Shown here piece after piece: positions 17,755 to 25,333 of a stretch of DNA of 38,664 bases (position 1 is its first letter; the number at the start of each line of letters is the position of its first letter). Origin of the DNA: Bradyrhizobium sp. (GTDB lineage: Bacteria > Pseudomonadota > Alphaproteobacteria > Rhizobiales > Xanthobacteraceae); the NCBI RefSeq assembly GCF_030646015.1, contig NZ_JAUSLT010000069.1, positions 1 to 38,664 on the forward strand, read 5' to 3'. Both the position numbers and the translations under genes were made by a program. Under the pieces are notes generated by a model. It searched no databases. It saw only the letters and a list, made by a program, of their open reading frames with translations, and had not been told where the DNA came from.

Positions 17755-18318
17755 ATGTCTTCCATCGATGAAACCAAAACCTTCGTGCCGCTCAACATCG
17801 CGGTGCTGACGGTGTCCGACACCCGCTCGCTGGCGGATGACAAATCCGGAACCACGCTGGCGGATCGGCTCACCGCCGCCGGTCACACGCTGGCCGCGCG
17901 CGAGATCATCGTCGACGACGTCGATGCGATCCGCGTCATCGTCAAGCGATGGATCGCCGACCCCGGCATCGACGTCATCATCACGACCGGTGGCACCGGC
18001 TTTACCGGCCGCGACGTCACGCCGGAGGCGATCGAGCCGTTGTTCGAGAAGCGCATGGACGGTTTCTCCATCGCCTTTCACATGCTGAGCCACGCCAAGA
18101 TCGGGACGTCGACGATCCAGAGCCGCGCCACCGCCGGCGTCGCCGGCGCCACCTATATCTTCTGCCTGCCGGGATCGCCCGGCGCCTGCCGCGACGGCTG
18201 GGACGGCATTCTGGCTCCGCAGCTCGACTACCGCACGCGGCCCTGCAATTTCGTCGAGATCATGCCGCGGCTGGACGAGCATTTGCGGCGCCCGAAGGCG
18301 CAAGGCGCGTCGGTCTGA
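17755..18318 (+). CDS. moaB: Molybdenum cofactor biosynthesis protein MoaB
   Basis: This 187-residue MoaB/MogA-fold protein adenylylates molybdopterin before molybdate insertion, or is the MoaB homologue of that enzyme. It aligns by eye along its length with E. coli MoaB: NIAVLTVSDTR, DDKSGTTLADRL, ITTGGTGFTGRDVTPEAI, HMLSHAKIGTSTIQSRATAG, FCLPGSPGACRDGWD and LDYRTRPCNF. The start at 17755 is chosen because anything upstream is repeat DNA. No other molybdopterin genes lie nearby. Confidence 0.95.
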   Translation: MSSIDETKTFVPLNIAVLTVSDTRSLADDKSGTTLADRLTAAGHTLAAREIIVDDVDAIRVIVKRWIADPGIDVIITTGGTGFTGRDVTPEAIEPLFEKRMDGFSIAFHMLSHAKIGTSTIQSRATAGVAGATYIFCLPGSPGACRDGWDGILAPQLDYRTRPCNFVEIMPRLDEHLRRPKAQGASV

Positions 18319-18324
18319 CCGCCG

Positions 18325-18426
18325 TCAACGTCGCGCGATCTTTTTCAGCAACGCCCACAGCGCGCGCCACATATCCCGACATGCTTCGTCGCGCAGTTCT
18401 TTGGCCCGCTGCCGGTAGAACGCCAT
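18325..18426 (-). CDS. Possible 33-residue basic small protein
   Basis: A short frame encodes MAFYRQRAKELRDEACRDM followed by WRALWALLKKIARR: a charged, probably amphipathic helix with a basic end. A GGGGGA lies six nt before the ATG at 18426, and a 46-residue version from an upstream in-frame ATG is possible. It sits between moaB (convergent) and the MarR-GNAT gene (same strand, 44 nt upstream), so it could be the second gene of that transcript. I do not recognise a family. Confidence 0.42.
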   Translation of the reverse strand: MAFYRQRAKELRDEACRDMWRALWALLKKIARR

Positions 18427-18470
18427 GCATTCCCCCGTGATGCGCCGCGGACCATCGCGACGCATCCCGG

Positions 18471-19403
18471 TCACAGCTCGCGCTCCCAGGTCTCGCCGAT
18501 CAGGCTCTGGCCGAAACTGCGGTGCGGCTCGGTCGCGACCAGCACGAAGCCCTGGTCCTGATAGATCTTGCGGGCGGCGACCAGAATGCTCTGGGTCCAC
18601 AGCGTGATCTTGCGGTAGCCGCAGGCTTGCGCGAACGCGATGCATTCTCCGACCAGCCGCTGGCCCAGCCCCTGTCCGCGCCCGGCCGGATCGACCAGCA
18701 GCAGCCGCAGTTTTGCAATATCGTCGCTCTGCCTGACCAGAAAGACCGAGCCGACCTGAACGCCGTCGATGTCGGCGATCCAGCAGCGTTCGCGCGAGGC
18801 GTCGAACGAGGTCAGGAATTTCCCGGCGATCTCCGCCACCAGGCCCTCGAACGAGGAATCAAAACCGTATTCGCGGGCATAGAGCGAACCGTGGCTCTGC
18901 ACCACCCATCCCATGTCGCCCGGCCGGGGATTGCGCAGGATCGCAGGTTGCGGCGGCACACGGGATTCGCCGAGCAGCCGTTCGATCGTGGTCATCGCGC
19001 CGACCAGCCGTGCGCTGTCGCCGCCGGGCAGCGCGGCCAGCATGGCCGCGACCTCGTCATGCGAGCTGCGTTCGAGTTTGGCGAAAGCCTGGCGTCCCTT
19101 GGCGGTGAGGCCGAGCCGGTATTGCCGGCGGTCCGACGCCAGCGGCTTACGGGTGATCAAGCCGTCTTCGTCGAATTTCTGAACGATGCGGCTGAGATAG
19201 CCGGGATCGAGCCCGAGTTCGATCCCGATCTCTTTTGCGGCCGCGTCCTCCCGGTGCGCCAGTTCGTACAGCACCCGCGCCTCGCTCAGCGAGAACGGGC
19301 TTTTCAAGAGCTGCTGATCGAGCACGCCGAGCTTGCGGGTATAGAACCGGTTGAAAGCCCGGACCGCTGATACGTGGTCGTCGTCGAAATCGGTTGGGGA
19401 CAT
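18471..19403 (-). CDS. MarR-GNAT fusion regulator/acetyltransferase
   Basis: This 310-residue protein has two parts. Residues 1-150 are a MarR winged-helix regulator (LSEARVLYELAHREDAAAKEIGIELGLDPGYLSRIVQKFDE..., then the wing SDRRQYRLGLTAKG). Residues about 155-310 are a GNAT acetyltransferase with the acetyl-CoA loop GRGQGLGQRLV and AARKIYQDQGF. The fusion is known in many proteobacteria but its substrates are mostly unknown. A 38-bp palindrome lies 14 nt upstream of the start codon and is the likely operator for self-repression. The acetylated metabolite may also be the inducer, which is inference. Confidence 0.93.
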   Translation of the reverse strand: MSPTDFDDDHVSAVRAFNRFYTRKLGVLDQQLLKSPFSLSEARVLYELAHREDAAAKEIGIELGLDPGYLSRIVQKFDEDGLITRKPLASDRRQYRLGLTAKGRQAFAKLERSSHDEVAAMLAALPGGDSARLVGAMTTIERLLGESRVPPQPAILRNPRPGDMGWVVQSHGSLYAREYGFDSSFEGLVAEIAGKFLTSFDASRERCWIADIDGVQVGSVFLVRQSDDIAKLRLLLVDPAGRGQGLGQRLVGECIAFAQACGYRKITLWTQSILVAARKIYQDQGFVLVATEPHRSFGQSLIGETWEREL

Positions 19404-19416
19404 GGCGCACCTCGAT

Positions 19417-19454
19417 ACTTGCCATTGTCAAATAATTATTTGACTTTGGCAAGT
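19417..19454. promoter_or_regulatory. 38-bp palindromic operator of the MarR-GNAT gene
   Basis: The half-sites ACTTGCCATTGTCAAATAA (19417-19435) and TTATTTGACTTTGGCAAGT (19436-19454) are reverse complements at 17 of 19 positions. The core TCAAATAATTATTTGA is perfect and AT-rich. It lies 14-51 nt upstream of the start codon, where a promoter is expected. Confidence 0.85.
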
Positions 19455-19477
19455 AGTTTTGGAGCGACCCCACCCTC

Positions 19478-19674
19478 CCTCATGGTGAGGAGCGCGTCCG
19501 GCAGCGCTCCTGCGCTGTTCGGCGCGCGTCTCGAACCATCTGGCACGTCGCTTGCTGCCATCCTTCGAGACGCCGCGCGAAGGGCGCGCGGCTCCTCAGG
19601 ATGAGGTCCAATTTGTTGAAACACGACAACCTCATGCTGAGCAGTGAGCCGCGCGAACGTCTCCAGGCACGGCA
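19478..19674. repeat. Intergenic repeat family C, copy 2 (long form)
   Basis: This is the longest copy of the family. It starts with CCTCATGGTGAGGAGCG, continues through CGCGTCTCGAACCAT and CATCCTTCGAGACGC, and ends with the GCTCCTCAGGATGAGG / CCTCATGCTGAG inverted repeat around a TTGTTGAAACACGACAA loop. It fills most of the gap between the MarR operator and the glycosyltransferase stop. Confidence 0.8.
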
Positions 19675-19682
19675 GCCAGCGC

Positions 19683-20252
19683 CTACGCCACCATGATCCG
19701 GCTGCGCAACAAGGTCCGCGAGGAGCGGCCGAGCTGGCGCAGCAGCCTGGCCTCGGAGCGGCGGGCGTCCGGCGCGTAGCCGCCGAGCCGGTCGTAATGA
19801 TCGCGCGCGATCAGCAGTCCCTGTTCCGCCGAGGGTCCCGCAATCATCCGGGCGATGAATTTGAGCCCGTCGCGCAGGCCGGCATCGGTATAGGGCGAGC
19901 GGGCATACCGAAAAATCCCGGCGCGGGGGCGCCCGCTGTTGGAGACGCCCTGGATGAACTGGGTGGTTTCCTCGATCCAGCCGGAGTCGAGCACCGCGCC
20001 GGCGTGCAGGAACATCAGCCAGGGCGAACGCGCCTGCCGGGCGCCGGCCGCCAGCGCCGCGGCGTGCGATCCCTGAAAGGCGAGGTACCGGCAGCCCGCG
20101 ACATCGGCGACGCGCTCGATCACCCCGTTGCCGGCGCGGTCGACCAGCAGCACCTCGCGCACCACGCCCGCCGCGGCGCCTGGCACCAGGGCGGCAAGCG
20201 TGGCGACAGCCGGCTGTTCGACGCCGTTGGTGGGAATGATGACGCTCAGCAT
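19683..20252 (-). CDS. Glycosyltransferase family 2-like protein, degenerate
   Basis: This 189-residue GT-A-like protein starts MLSVIIPTNGVEQPAVATLAALV. It continues with REVLLVDRAGNG, GSHAAALAAGARQARSPWLMFLHAGAVLDSGWIEE, and a C-terminal GLLIARDHYDRLGGY. These follow the order of small GT2 proteins whose metal-binding motif reads FLHADT. Here that place reads FLHAGA, so the Asp is lost. It may be inactive, non-metal, or a binding protein. The ATG at 20252 is preferred to an earlier one. The TCA-rich C-terminus is next to a repeat. No other polysaccharide genes adjoin it. Confidence 0.7.
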   Translation of the reverse strand: MLSVIIPTNGVEQPAVATLAALVPGAAAGVVREVLLVDRAGNGVIERVADVAGCRYLAFQGSHAAALAAGARQARSPWLMFLHAGAVLDSGWIEETTQFIQGVSNSGRPRAGIFRYARSPYTDAGLRDGLKFIARMIAGPSAEQGLLIARDHYDRLGGYAPDARRSEARLLRQLGRSSRTLLRSRIMVA

Positions 20253-20404
20253 GGACGTCTCTGCGATGCCTCGATGAGGGGAACGCCGCACTGTTATCAC
20301 CTTGTCACACTCAAATCAGCCGGCCGGTTGCAGCATTTTGCGGCAGGCGCCAATCGCGCGGCTTGTTGGTGAAATCGCTTTGGCTGTGGATGACCGAATT
20401 TAAT

Positions 20405-20419
20405 GTTCTTGCTTTGTTC
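20405..20419 (+). promoter_or_regulatory. LexA (SOS) box, alphaproteobacterial type
   Basis: GTTC-TTGCTTT-GTTC matches the GTTC-N7-GTTC direct repeat recognised by LexA in alphaproteobacteria. It lies 23 nt upstream of the start codon of the radical SAM gene. A further GTTC lies at 20434-20437. The position overlaps where the promoter or early leader should be. Confidence 0.7.
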
Positions 20420-20442
20420 TATCGGACTGCTATGTTCTCGAC

Positions 20443-21606
20443 ATGAGCCGAGCATCCTCACATGCCCTCAAGCACCCGCCGGTCACGGCGCCCTCCGAGC
20501 CGGCGGGTGTACCTTCTCCTTTTCCCGAACTCGCGGTCGCGATCGAGCGCGAGCGGCGGCGTGGCCGCGGCGCGCAATCCAACTCTTCCGGCCGCTTCGA
20601 GGCTGAGGCGCGGGTCGCCTTCGACGACGGCTGGCAGAGCCTCGACGATTTGCCGCCGTTCAAGACCACGGTGGCACTCGACACCGCGCGAAAGGTCATC
20701 ACCCGCAACGACTCGCCCGATATCGGCTTCGACCGTTCCATAAACCCCTACCGGGGCTGCGAGCATGGCTGCGTTTACTGTTTTGCCAGGCCGACCCATG
20801 CCTATCTCGGCCTGTCGCCCGGGCTCGATTTCGAATCGAAGCTGTTCGCCAAGCCCGACGCGCCGCAGCTGCTGGAAAAGGAACTGGCGGCGCAGGATTA
20901 CGAGCCGCGCATGATCGCGATCGGCACCAACACCGATCCCTACCAGCCGATCGAGCGCGAGCGGAAAATCATGCGCGGCATTCTCGAAGTGCTGGAACGC
21001 GCCGGCCATCCGGTCGGCATCGTCACCAAATCGGCGCTGGTGACGCGCGACATCGACATTCTCTCGCGGATGGCGAAACGCAATCTCGCCAAGGTGGCGC
21101 TGTCGGTCACCACGCTCGATCCGAAACTGGCGCGCACCATGGAGCCGCGGGCCTCGACACCGGCGAAGCGGCTGGAGGCGCTGCGGCAATTGTCGCAGGC
21201 GGGAATTCCGACCACGGTGATGGTCGCGCCCGTGATCCCCGCGCTGAACGATTCCGAGATCGAGCGCATTCTCGATGCCGCCTTTCATGCCGGCGCCCGG
21301 GAAGCGAGCTATGTGCTGCTGCGGCTGCCGCTCGAGGTGCGCGACCTGTTTCGCGAATGGCTGATGGCGAATTATCCCGACCGCTACCGCCACGTCTTCA
21401 CCCTGATCCGCGACATGCGCGGCGGCCGCGACTATGACTCGCAGTGGGAAACCCGGATGAAGGGCACCGGGCCGATGGCCTGGATGATCGGCCGCCGCTT
21501 CGAGATCGCCTGTGAAAAACTCGGGCTTAACAAGCGGCGAGCCAAACTGACGACGGATCATTTCGCGCGGCCGAAGCGCAGCGGGCAGCAGTTGAGTTTG
21601 TTTTAG
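20443..21606 (+). CDS. Radical SAM protein, PA0069/Rv2578c (SplB-related) family
   Basis: This 387-residue radical SAM protein has its 4Fe-4S motif CEHGCVYC at Cys106, 110 and 113, preceded by SINPYRG. The order INPYRGCEHGCVYCFARPTHAYLG, GTNTDPYQPIER and VTKSALVTRD marks the PA0069/Rv2578c family, related to spore photoproduct lyase. Its substrate is unknown. The end QQLSLF is a beta-clamp-like motif (QLSLF), so it may be recruited to replication or repair sites. A LexA box just upstream suggests DNA-damage induction. Start: ATG at 20443; no strong Shine-Dalgarno is seen. Confidence 0.92.
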   Translation: MSRASSHALKHPPVTAPSEPAGVPSPFPELAVAIERERRRGRGAQSNSSGRFEAEARVAFDDGWQSLDDLPPFKTTVALDTARKVITRNDSPDIGFDRSINPYRGCEHGCVYCFARPTHAYLGLSPGLDFESKLFAKPDAPQLLEKELAAQDYEPRMIAIGTNTDPYQPIERERKIMRGILEVLERAGHPVGIVTKSALVTRDIDILSRMAKRNLAKVALSVTTLDPKLARTMEPRASTPAKRLEALRQLSQAGIPTTVMVAPVIPALNDSEIERILDAAFHAGAREASYVLLRLPLEVRDLFREWLMANYPDRYRHVFTLIRDMRGGRDYDSQWETRMKGTGPMAWMIGRRFEIACEKLGLNKRRAKLTTDHFARPKRSGQQLSLF

Positions 21607-21621
21607 AACTCGCCCCATCAA

Positions 21622-21743
21622 CGTCGTCCCTGCGAACGCAGGGACCCATACCGCGTTGTCCCCTCGATGATCGCAAGATGACTGACGACTTCGGCCACAA
21701 CAAAAGCCGGAGGTTATGGGTCCCTGCGTTCGCAGGGACGACG
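21622..21743. repeat. Intergenic inverted repeat, family A copy 3
   Basis: Perfect 29-nt arms at 21622-21650 and 21715-21743, each with the inner hairpin CCCTGCGAACGCAGGG. The element starts 15 nt after the radical SAM stop and may act as its terminator. Confidence 0.9.
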
Positions 21744-21829
21744 ACGGAGTTGGATGCGCTCCCTGAATAACGGGAATTGCGCCGAGTTCCCGGTTGCGCC
21801 GCCGGGCCCGCTTGCGCAACGATCCCGGC

Positions 21830-22573
21830 ATGATTCGCGACAAATCCGAAAAAGACAAACCCAGGCTGCCGAAGGGCGTGATTGCGGTGGCACCGCCGAG
21901 CTTTCGCCGCGAGCGCGCGCTGATCAAGCGCGGGGTCTGGCCGGTGGCTGGCTGCGACGAGGCCGGCCGCGGTCCGCTGGCCGGCCCGGTGGTGGCCGCT
22001 GCCGTGATTCTCGATCCCAAGCGTATTCCAAGAGGCATGGACGATTCGAAGCGGCTGACCGCCGAACGCCGCGAGGAGCTGTTCGAGGAAATCTGCGCCA
22101 CCGCGTCGTTCGCGGTGGCCTTCGCCTCGCCGGCGCGGATCGATCGCGACAATATCCTGCGCGCCTCGCTGTGGGCGCTGATGCGCGCGGTGCAGGCGCT
22201 GCCGGAAGCGCCGCGGCACGTATTCGTCGACGGCCGCGACAAGCTCAATGTCGCCTGCGACTGCGACGCCGTGATCGGCGGCGACGGACTGGTGCTTTCG
22301 ATCGCGGCGGCGTCGATCATCGCCAAGGTGACGCGCGACCGGCTGATGTGCGCGCTGGCGCAGGATTGCCCGGGCTACGGCTTCGAGCAGCACAAGGGCT
22401 ATGGCGTGCCGGAGCATCTCAAGGCGCTGAGCCGGCTCGGACCGAGCGTCCATCACCGCCGTTTCTTCGCCCCGGTGGTGGCCGCGCGGGAAAAACATCA
22501 CCCGTCAGCCGTCGAACCCGACCTTCTGACGATGGAAGCGCAGACCAGCGCCGAGGTTGCTGCCGCCATCTAG
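21830..22573 (+). CDS. rnhB: Ribonuclease HII
   Basis: This 247-residue RNase HII cuts RNA in RNA-DNA hybrids and removes single ribonucleotides from DNA. The catalytic residues are seen at D43 and E44 ([19 protein letters not shown]), D134 (VFVDGRDKL), and in the later [14 protein letters not shown] segment. [13 protein letters not shown] is also typical. I take the ATG at 21830; an upstream TTG in frame would add 12 Arg-rich residues. The C-terminus carries about 25 extra residues after the core, common in this order. It is followed after 92 nt by a GT39-type gene on the same strand. Confidence 0.96.
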   Translation: MIRDKSEKDKPRLPKGVIAVAPPSFRRERALIKRGVWPVAGCDEAGRGPLAGPVVAAAVILDPKRIPRGMDDSKRLTAERREELFEEICATASFAVAFASPARIDRDNILRASLWALMRAVQALPEAPRHVFVDGRDKLNVACDCDAVIGGDGLVLSIAAASIIAKVTRDRLMCALAQDCPGYGFEQHKGYGVPEHLKALSRLGPSVHHRRFFAPVVAAREKHHPSAVEPDLLTMEAQTSAEVAAAI

Positions 22574-22665
22574 CGCCAGTTGCCTCGGCGGCTGACGCGC
22601 TCTATCAAACGTTCGGGATCGAATGGGCCGGCGGATCGGGCCGGGGCGGGCATTTCGGACGTTTC

Positions 22666-24174
22666 ATGCGTTTCACCTCCCTGATTATCGAACTGATCCG
22701 CGCCCGGCCGCGGCTGATCGTATTGATAGTGGTGCTGGCGCAGGCCGCGATATGGCTGATCCTGCCGCTGCTGCTCTATCGAAGCCCGCCCGACGACCTC
22801 GCCACGGTGCTGGCCTTCGGCCGGGAGTATCGCGTCGGCACCGATCTCGGGCCGCCGCTGGCGTTCTGGCTGGCCGATATCGCGTTCCGCGCCGCCGGCA
22901 ACCACATGTTCGGCGTCTACCTGCTGGCGCAGCTTTGCGCGATCACGACCTTCTGGACGCTGTTTCTGCTGGCGCGCGCCATTGTCGGCGCACAACAGGC
23001 GGTGCTCGTGGTGGTGCTGACGCTGACGGTCACGGCCTTCGGTTCGCCCGGCGTCGAGTTCGGCCCGCTGGTGCTGGCGCGCCCGCTGTGGGCGCTGCTG
23101 CTGCTGCATTCCTGGCAGCTGATCGGCCAGAACCGGCGCAACGCCTGGTTCGCATGGTCGATCGAAGCCGGGCTGTTGCTGCTGACCACCTCCGCCGCGA
23201 CAGGTCTCTTGCTCCTGATCGCCGGCTTTGCGCTCGCCACCAGGCGCGGGCGGCGCATGCTGACCTCGTTCGATCCGTTGTTCGCGCTGCTGGTGATCGT
23301 CGTGCTGGTGCTGCCCTGGCTGATCTGGCTGATCCGCGCCGACGCGCTGGCGTTGCCGCCATGGCCTGATATCGCGGATCTCAAGGGCAGGGCGCTGCAC
23401 TGGGCGACGTTGCTCGGCGGGCTGCTGCTGGCGATTTCCGGCATCCTGCTGCTGGCGGCGCTCAACTCCGGCTGGTTTGCGCGCAACCCGGAAGAGGCGC
23501 CGATCATCTTTCGGCCGCCGGTCGATCCGCTGGCCCGCGATTTCGTTTATTTCTTCGCTATCGCGCCCGCGCTGGCCGGCAGCCTGATCGCGGGCCTGTT
23601 CAATCTCGACCGCGTCGTCGGCGGCGCCGGCATCGCACTGATGATGTCGGGACTTGCCGTGATCGTCGCGACCGGCGATCTGATCCAGTTGCGGCGTCAG
23701 CGCCTGCTGCGCTCGGTCTGGGCGCTGATCGTGATCGCGCCCGCGGTGGCGGCGATCGCGGTGACGCTGTTCCTGCCGTGGACCGGCAGCGCCGAGGTCT
23801 CGACTTCCATGCCTGGGCGCGCCATCGCGCATTTCTTTGCCGACAGTTTCGAGCGGCGCACCAATCAGCCGCTGCGGTCGGTGGCCGGCGACCCGCAACT
23901 GGCGAAGTTGATCTCGCTGGACAGAGCGCGCCCGCACCTGCTGCTCGACGCGACGCCTCAGCGTACGCCGTGGCTGACGCCGGCAAAATTCAACGAAACC
24001 GGCGGCGTCGTGGTCTGGCGGGCCTCCGACACGTCAGGCACCCCGCCGCCCGAACTGGCGCAGCGGTTTCCCGGCCTGGTGCCGGAAGTACCGCGCGCGT
24101 TCGAATGGCTGGTCACCGGCCGCCAGCCGCTGCTGCGGATCGGCTGGGCCATCGTGCGCCCGAAGGGGTCGTGA
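22666..24174 (+). CDS. GT39-type membrane glycosyltransferase
   Basis: This 502-residue integral membrane protein has about ten hydrophobic segments. It resembles the GT39/PMT_2 (ArnT-like) family, which moves sugars from polyprenyl-phosphate donors onto lipids or proteins at the outer face of the inner membrane. The first extracytoplasmic loop, RSPPDDLATVLAFGREYRVG then LGPPLAFWLADIAF, matches the place of the family's acidic catalytic pair and PPL motif. A C-terminal soluble part (about 380-502) follows the last helix. The start is the ATG at 22666. A much longer in-frame opening reaches back through rnhB but is only a shadow of that gene. Donor and acceptor are unknown. Confidence 0.85.
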   Translation: MRFTSLIIELIRARPRLIVLIVVLAQAAIWLILPLLLYRSPPDDLATVLAFGREYRVGTDLGPPLAFWLADIAFRAAGNHMFGVYLLAQLCAITTFWTLFLLARAIVGAQQAVLVVVLTLTVTAFGSPGVEFGPLVLARPLWALLLLHSWQLIGQNRRNAWFAWSIEAGLLLLTTSAATGLLLLIAGFALATRRGRRMLTSFDPLFALLVIVVLVLPWLIWLIRADALALPPWPDIADLKGRALHWATLLGGLLLAISGILLLAALNSGWFARNPEEAPIIFRPPVDPLARDFVYFFAIAPALAGSLIAGLFNLDRVVGGAGIALMMSGLAVIVATGDLIQLRRQRLLRSVWALIVIAPAVAAIAVTLFLPWTGSAEVSTSMPGRAIAHFFADSFERRTNQPLRSVAGDPQLAKLISLDRARPHLLLDATPQRTPWLTPAKFNETGGVVVWRASDTSGTPPPELAQRFPGLVPEVPRAFEWLVTGRQPLLRIGWAIVRPKGS

Positions 24175-24186
24175 ACACCCTATCTT

Positions 24187-24256
24187 CCTCATGGTGAGGA
24201 GCGCTCTTCGCGCGTCTCGAACCATGAGAGCCCGTATCTCTCATCCTTCGAGACTC
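24187..24256. repeat. Intergenic repeat family C, copy 3 (truncated)
   Basis: Left part of family C (CCTCATGGTGAGGAGCG, CGCGTCTCGAACCATG, CATCCTTCGAGAC). It breaks off at 24256 where a family B element begins, giving a composite repeat. Confidence 0.75.
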
Positions 24257-24379
24257 CGTAGGGTGGGCAAAGCCAGCGGGTCGCGCGAAAGCGCGACTGA
24301 CGATGGCGTGCCCACCGATGAAGCGGTGATGTTGTGAGATGGTGGGCACGGCGCAAAGGGCGCCTTTGCCCACCCTACG
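24257..24379. repeat. Intergenic repeat family B, copy 1
   Basis: The outer arms begin and end with CGTAGGGTGGGCAAAG and CTTTGCCCACCCTACG. The inner arms are CGTGCCCACC (24307-24316) and GGTGGGCACG (24341-24350). The right end overlaps the last 5 nt of the UDG gene and supplies its TAG stop. Other copies are at 29975-30100 and 33752-33877. Confidence 0.9.
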
Positions 24380-25214
24380 ACTTCGCCTGTTCCAGCGCCT
24401 TCGCGATCGCGCGCAGATCCAGCCACGCCATCCTTTTGTACGACGGCGAGCGCAGCAGATAGGCCGGATGGAAAGTCGCGAGCGCGCGGATCTGGCGCGT
24501 GCCGGTGTCGTAGTCGAACCAGCGGCCGCGGGTTTTCATGATGCCCTCGCGGGTCGACAGCAGGGTTTGCGTGGAGGGATTGCCGAGCGTCACCAGCACG
24601 TCCGGATTGACCAGCTCGATCTGGCGCTGGATGAACGGCAGGCAGATCTGGGTTTCCTGCGGCGTCGGCGTGCGGTTGCCGGGCGGGCGCCAGGGAATCA
24701 CATTAGCAATGTAGACGCTGCTGCGGTCGAGCCCGATCGCCGCGATCATCCGGTCCAGCAATTTGCCGGAACGGCCGACGAAGGGCAGGCCCTCGAGGTC
24801 TTCTTCGCGGCCGGGCGCCTCGCCGACGAACATGATGCGCGCCTGCGGGTTGCCGTCGGCGAACACCAGCCGCGTCGCGGTGGACTTCAGCGCGCAGCCG
24901 TCGAAGGTCTCCATCAGCGCCCGCAGCGCTTCCAGCGATGGCGCGGTGCGCGCGGCTTCCCGCGCCGATTGGATGGCGGCCTCCGGCGCCGCCGGTTCGG
25001 CGCGCGCGGACGGGATCGTGGGGGCAGCCGCCGGAACGGTCCTGACCGGCTGGGCCGGCGCCGCTTCGCGGGCGGCCGGCATGAGGTCGGGGTCGGACAG
25101 CCGGTTGACCGGCTCGTCCGTCAGCGCGCAGTCGACCCCGGCCTCCAGGTAAAAGGCGAGCAATTGCTGGACGGTAGGCGGGCTCTCGAGCGTCATGGCT
25201 GTTGTCTGCGACAT
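24375..25214 (-). CDS. Uracil-DNA glycosylase, family 4-like, without CxxC cluster motif
   Basis: This 279-residue protein of the UDG superfamily removes uracil from DNA. Residues 1-100 are a low-complexity Ala/Pro-rich extension. The core starts at FDGCALKSTATRLVFADGNP. Motif A is GEAPG at 131-135, followed by PFVGRSGKLLDRM, and motif B is HPAYLLRSP from residue 249. Family-4 enzymes carry a CxxC at the core start; here it is C107-A-L-K110, and Cys is otherwise seen only near 29 and in the QICLPF segment. The 4Fe-4S cluster is therefore probably absent. I recall a Bradyrhizobium diazoefficiens enzyme described as a new UDG class. The gene is divergent from the ETF-QO gene, and its stop codon lies inside a repeat element. 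Confidence 0.9.
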   Translation of the reverse strand: MSQTTAMTLESPPTVQQLLAFYLEAGVDCALTDEPVNRLSDPDLMPAAREAAPAQPVRTVPAAAPTIPSARAEPAAPEAAIQSAREAARTAPSLEALRALMETFDGCALKSTATRLVFADGNPQARIMFVGEAPGREEDLEGLPFVGRSGKLLDRMIAAIGLDRSSVYIANVIPWRPPGNRTPTPQETQICLPFIQRQIELVNPDVLVTLGNPSTQTLLSTREGIMKTRGRWFDYDTGTRQIRALATFHPAYLLRSPSYKRMAWLDLRAIAKALEQAKS

Positions 25215-25333
25215 CCGGGCTAATCTAGAGCGTCTGGCGCCGTTGCGAAACGCATTTCGGTGGTTGTTCTCCGCTCAAAAATCGGAAACAACGGGGGCGT
25301 TTAGAGGCGTTCTCAACCGGCCGGGACCAGATC

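Noticed and set aside
20458..22326. A 622-residue minus-strand frame under the radical SAM and rnhB genes
   Set aside because: It spans two well-supported genes and a palindromic repeat; composition is that of an antisense shadow.
21754..22665. Upstream extension of the GT39-type gene to an 806-residue frame
   Set aside because: The added part runs through rnhB in another frame and has no membrane or enzyme features.
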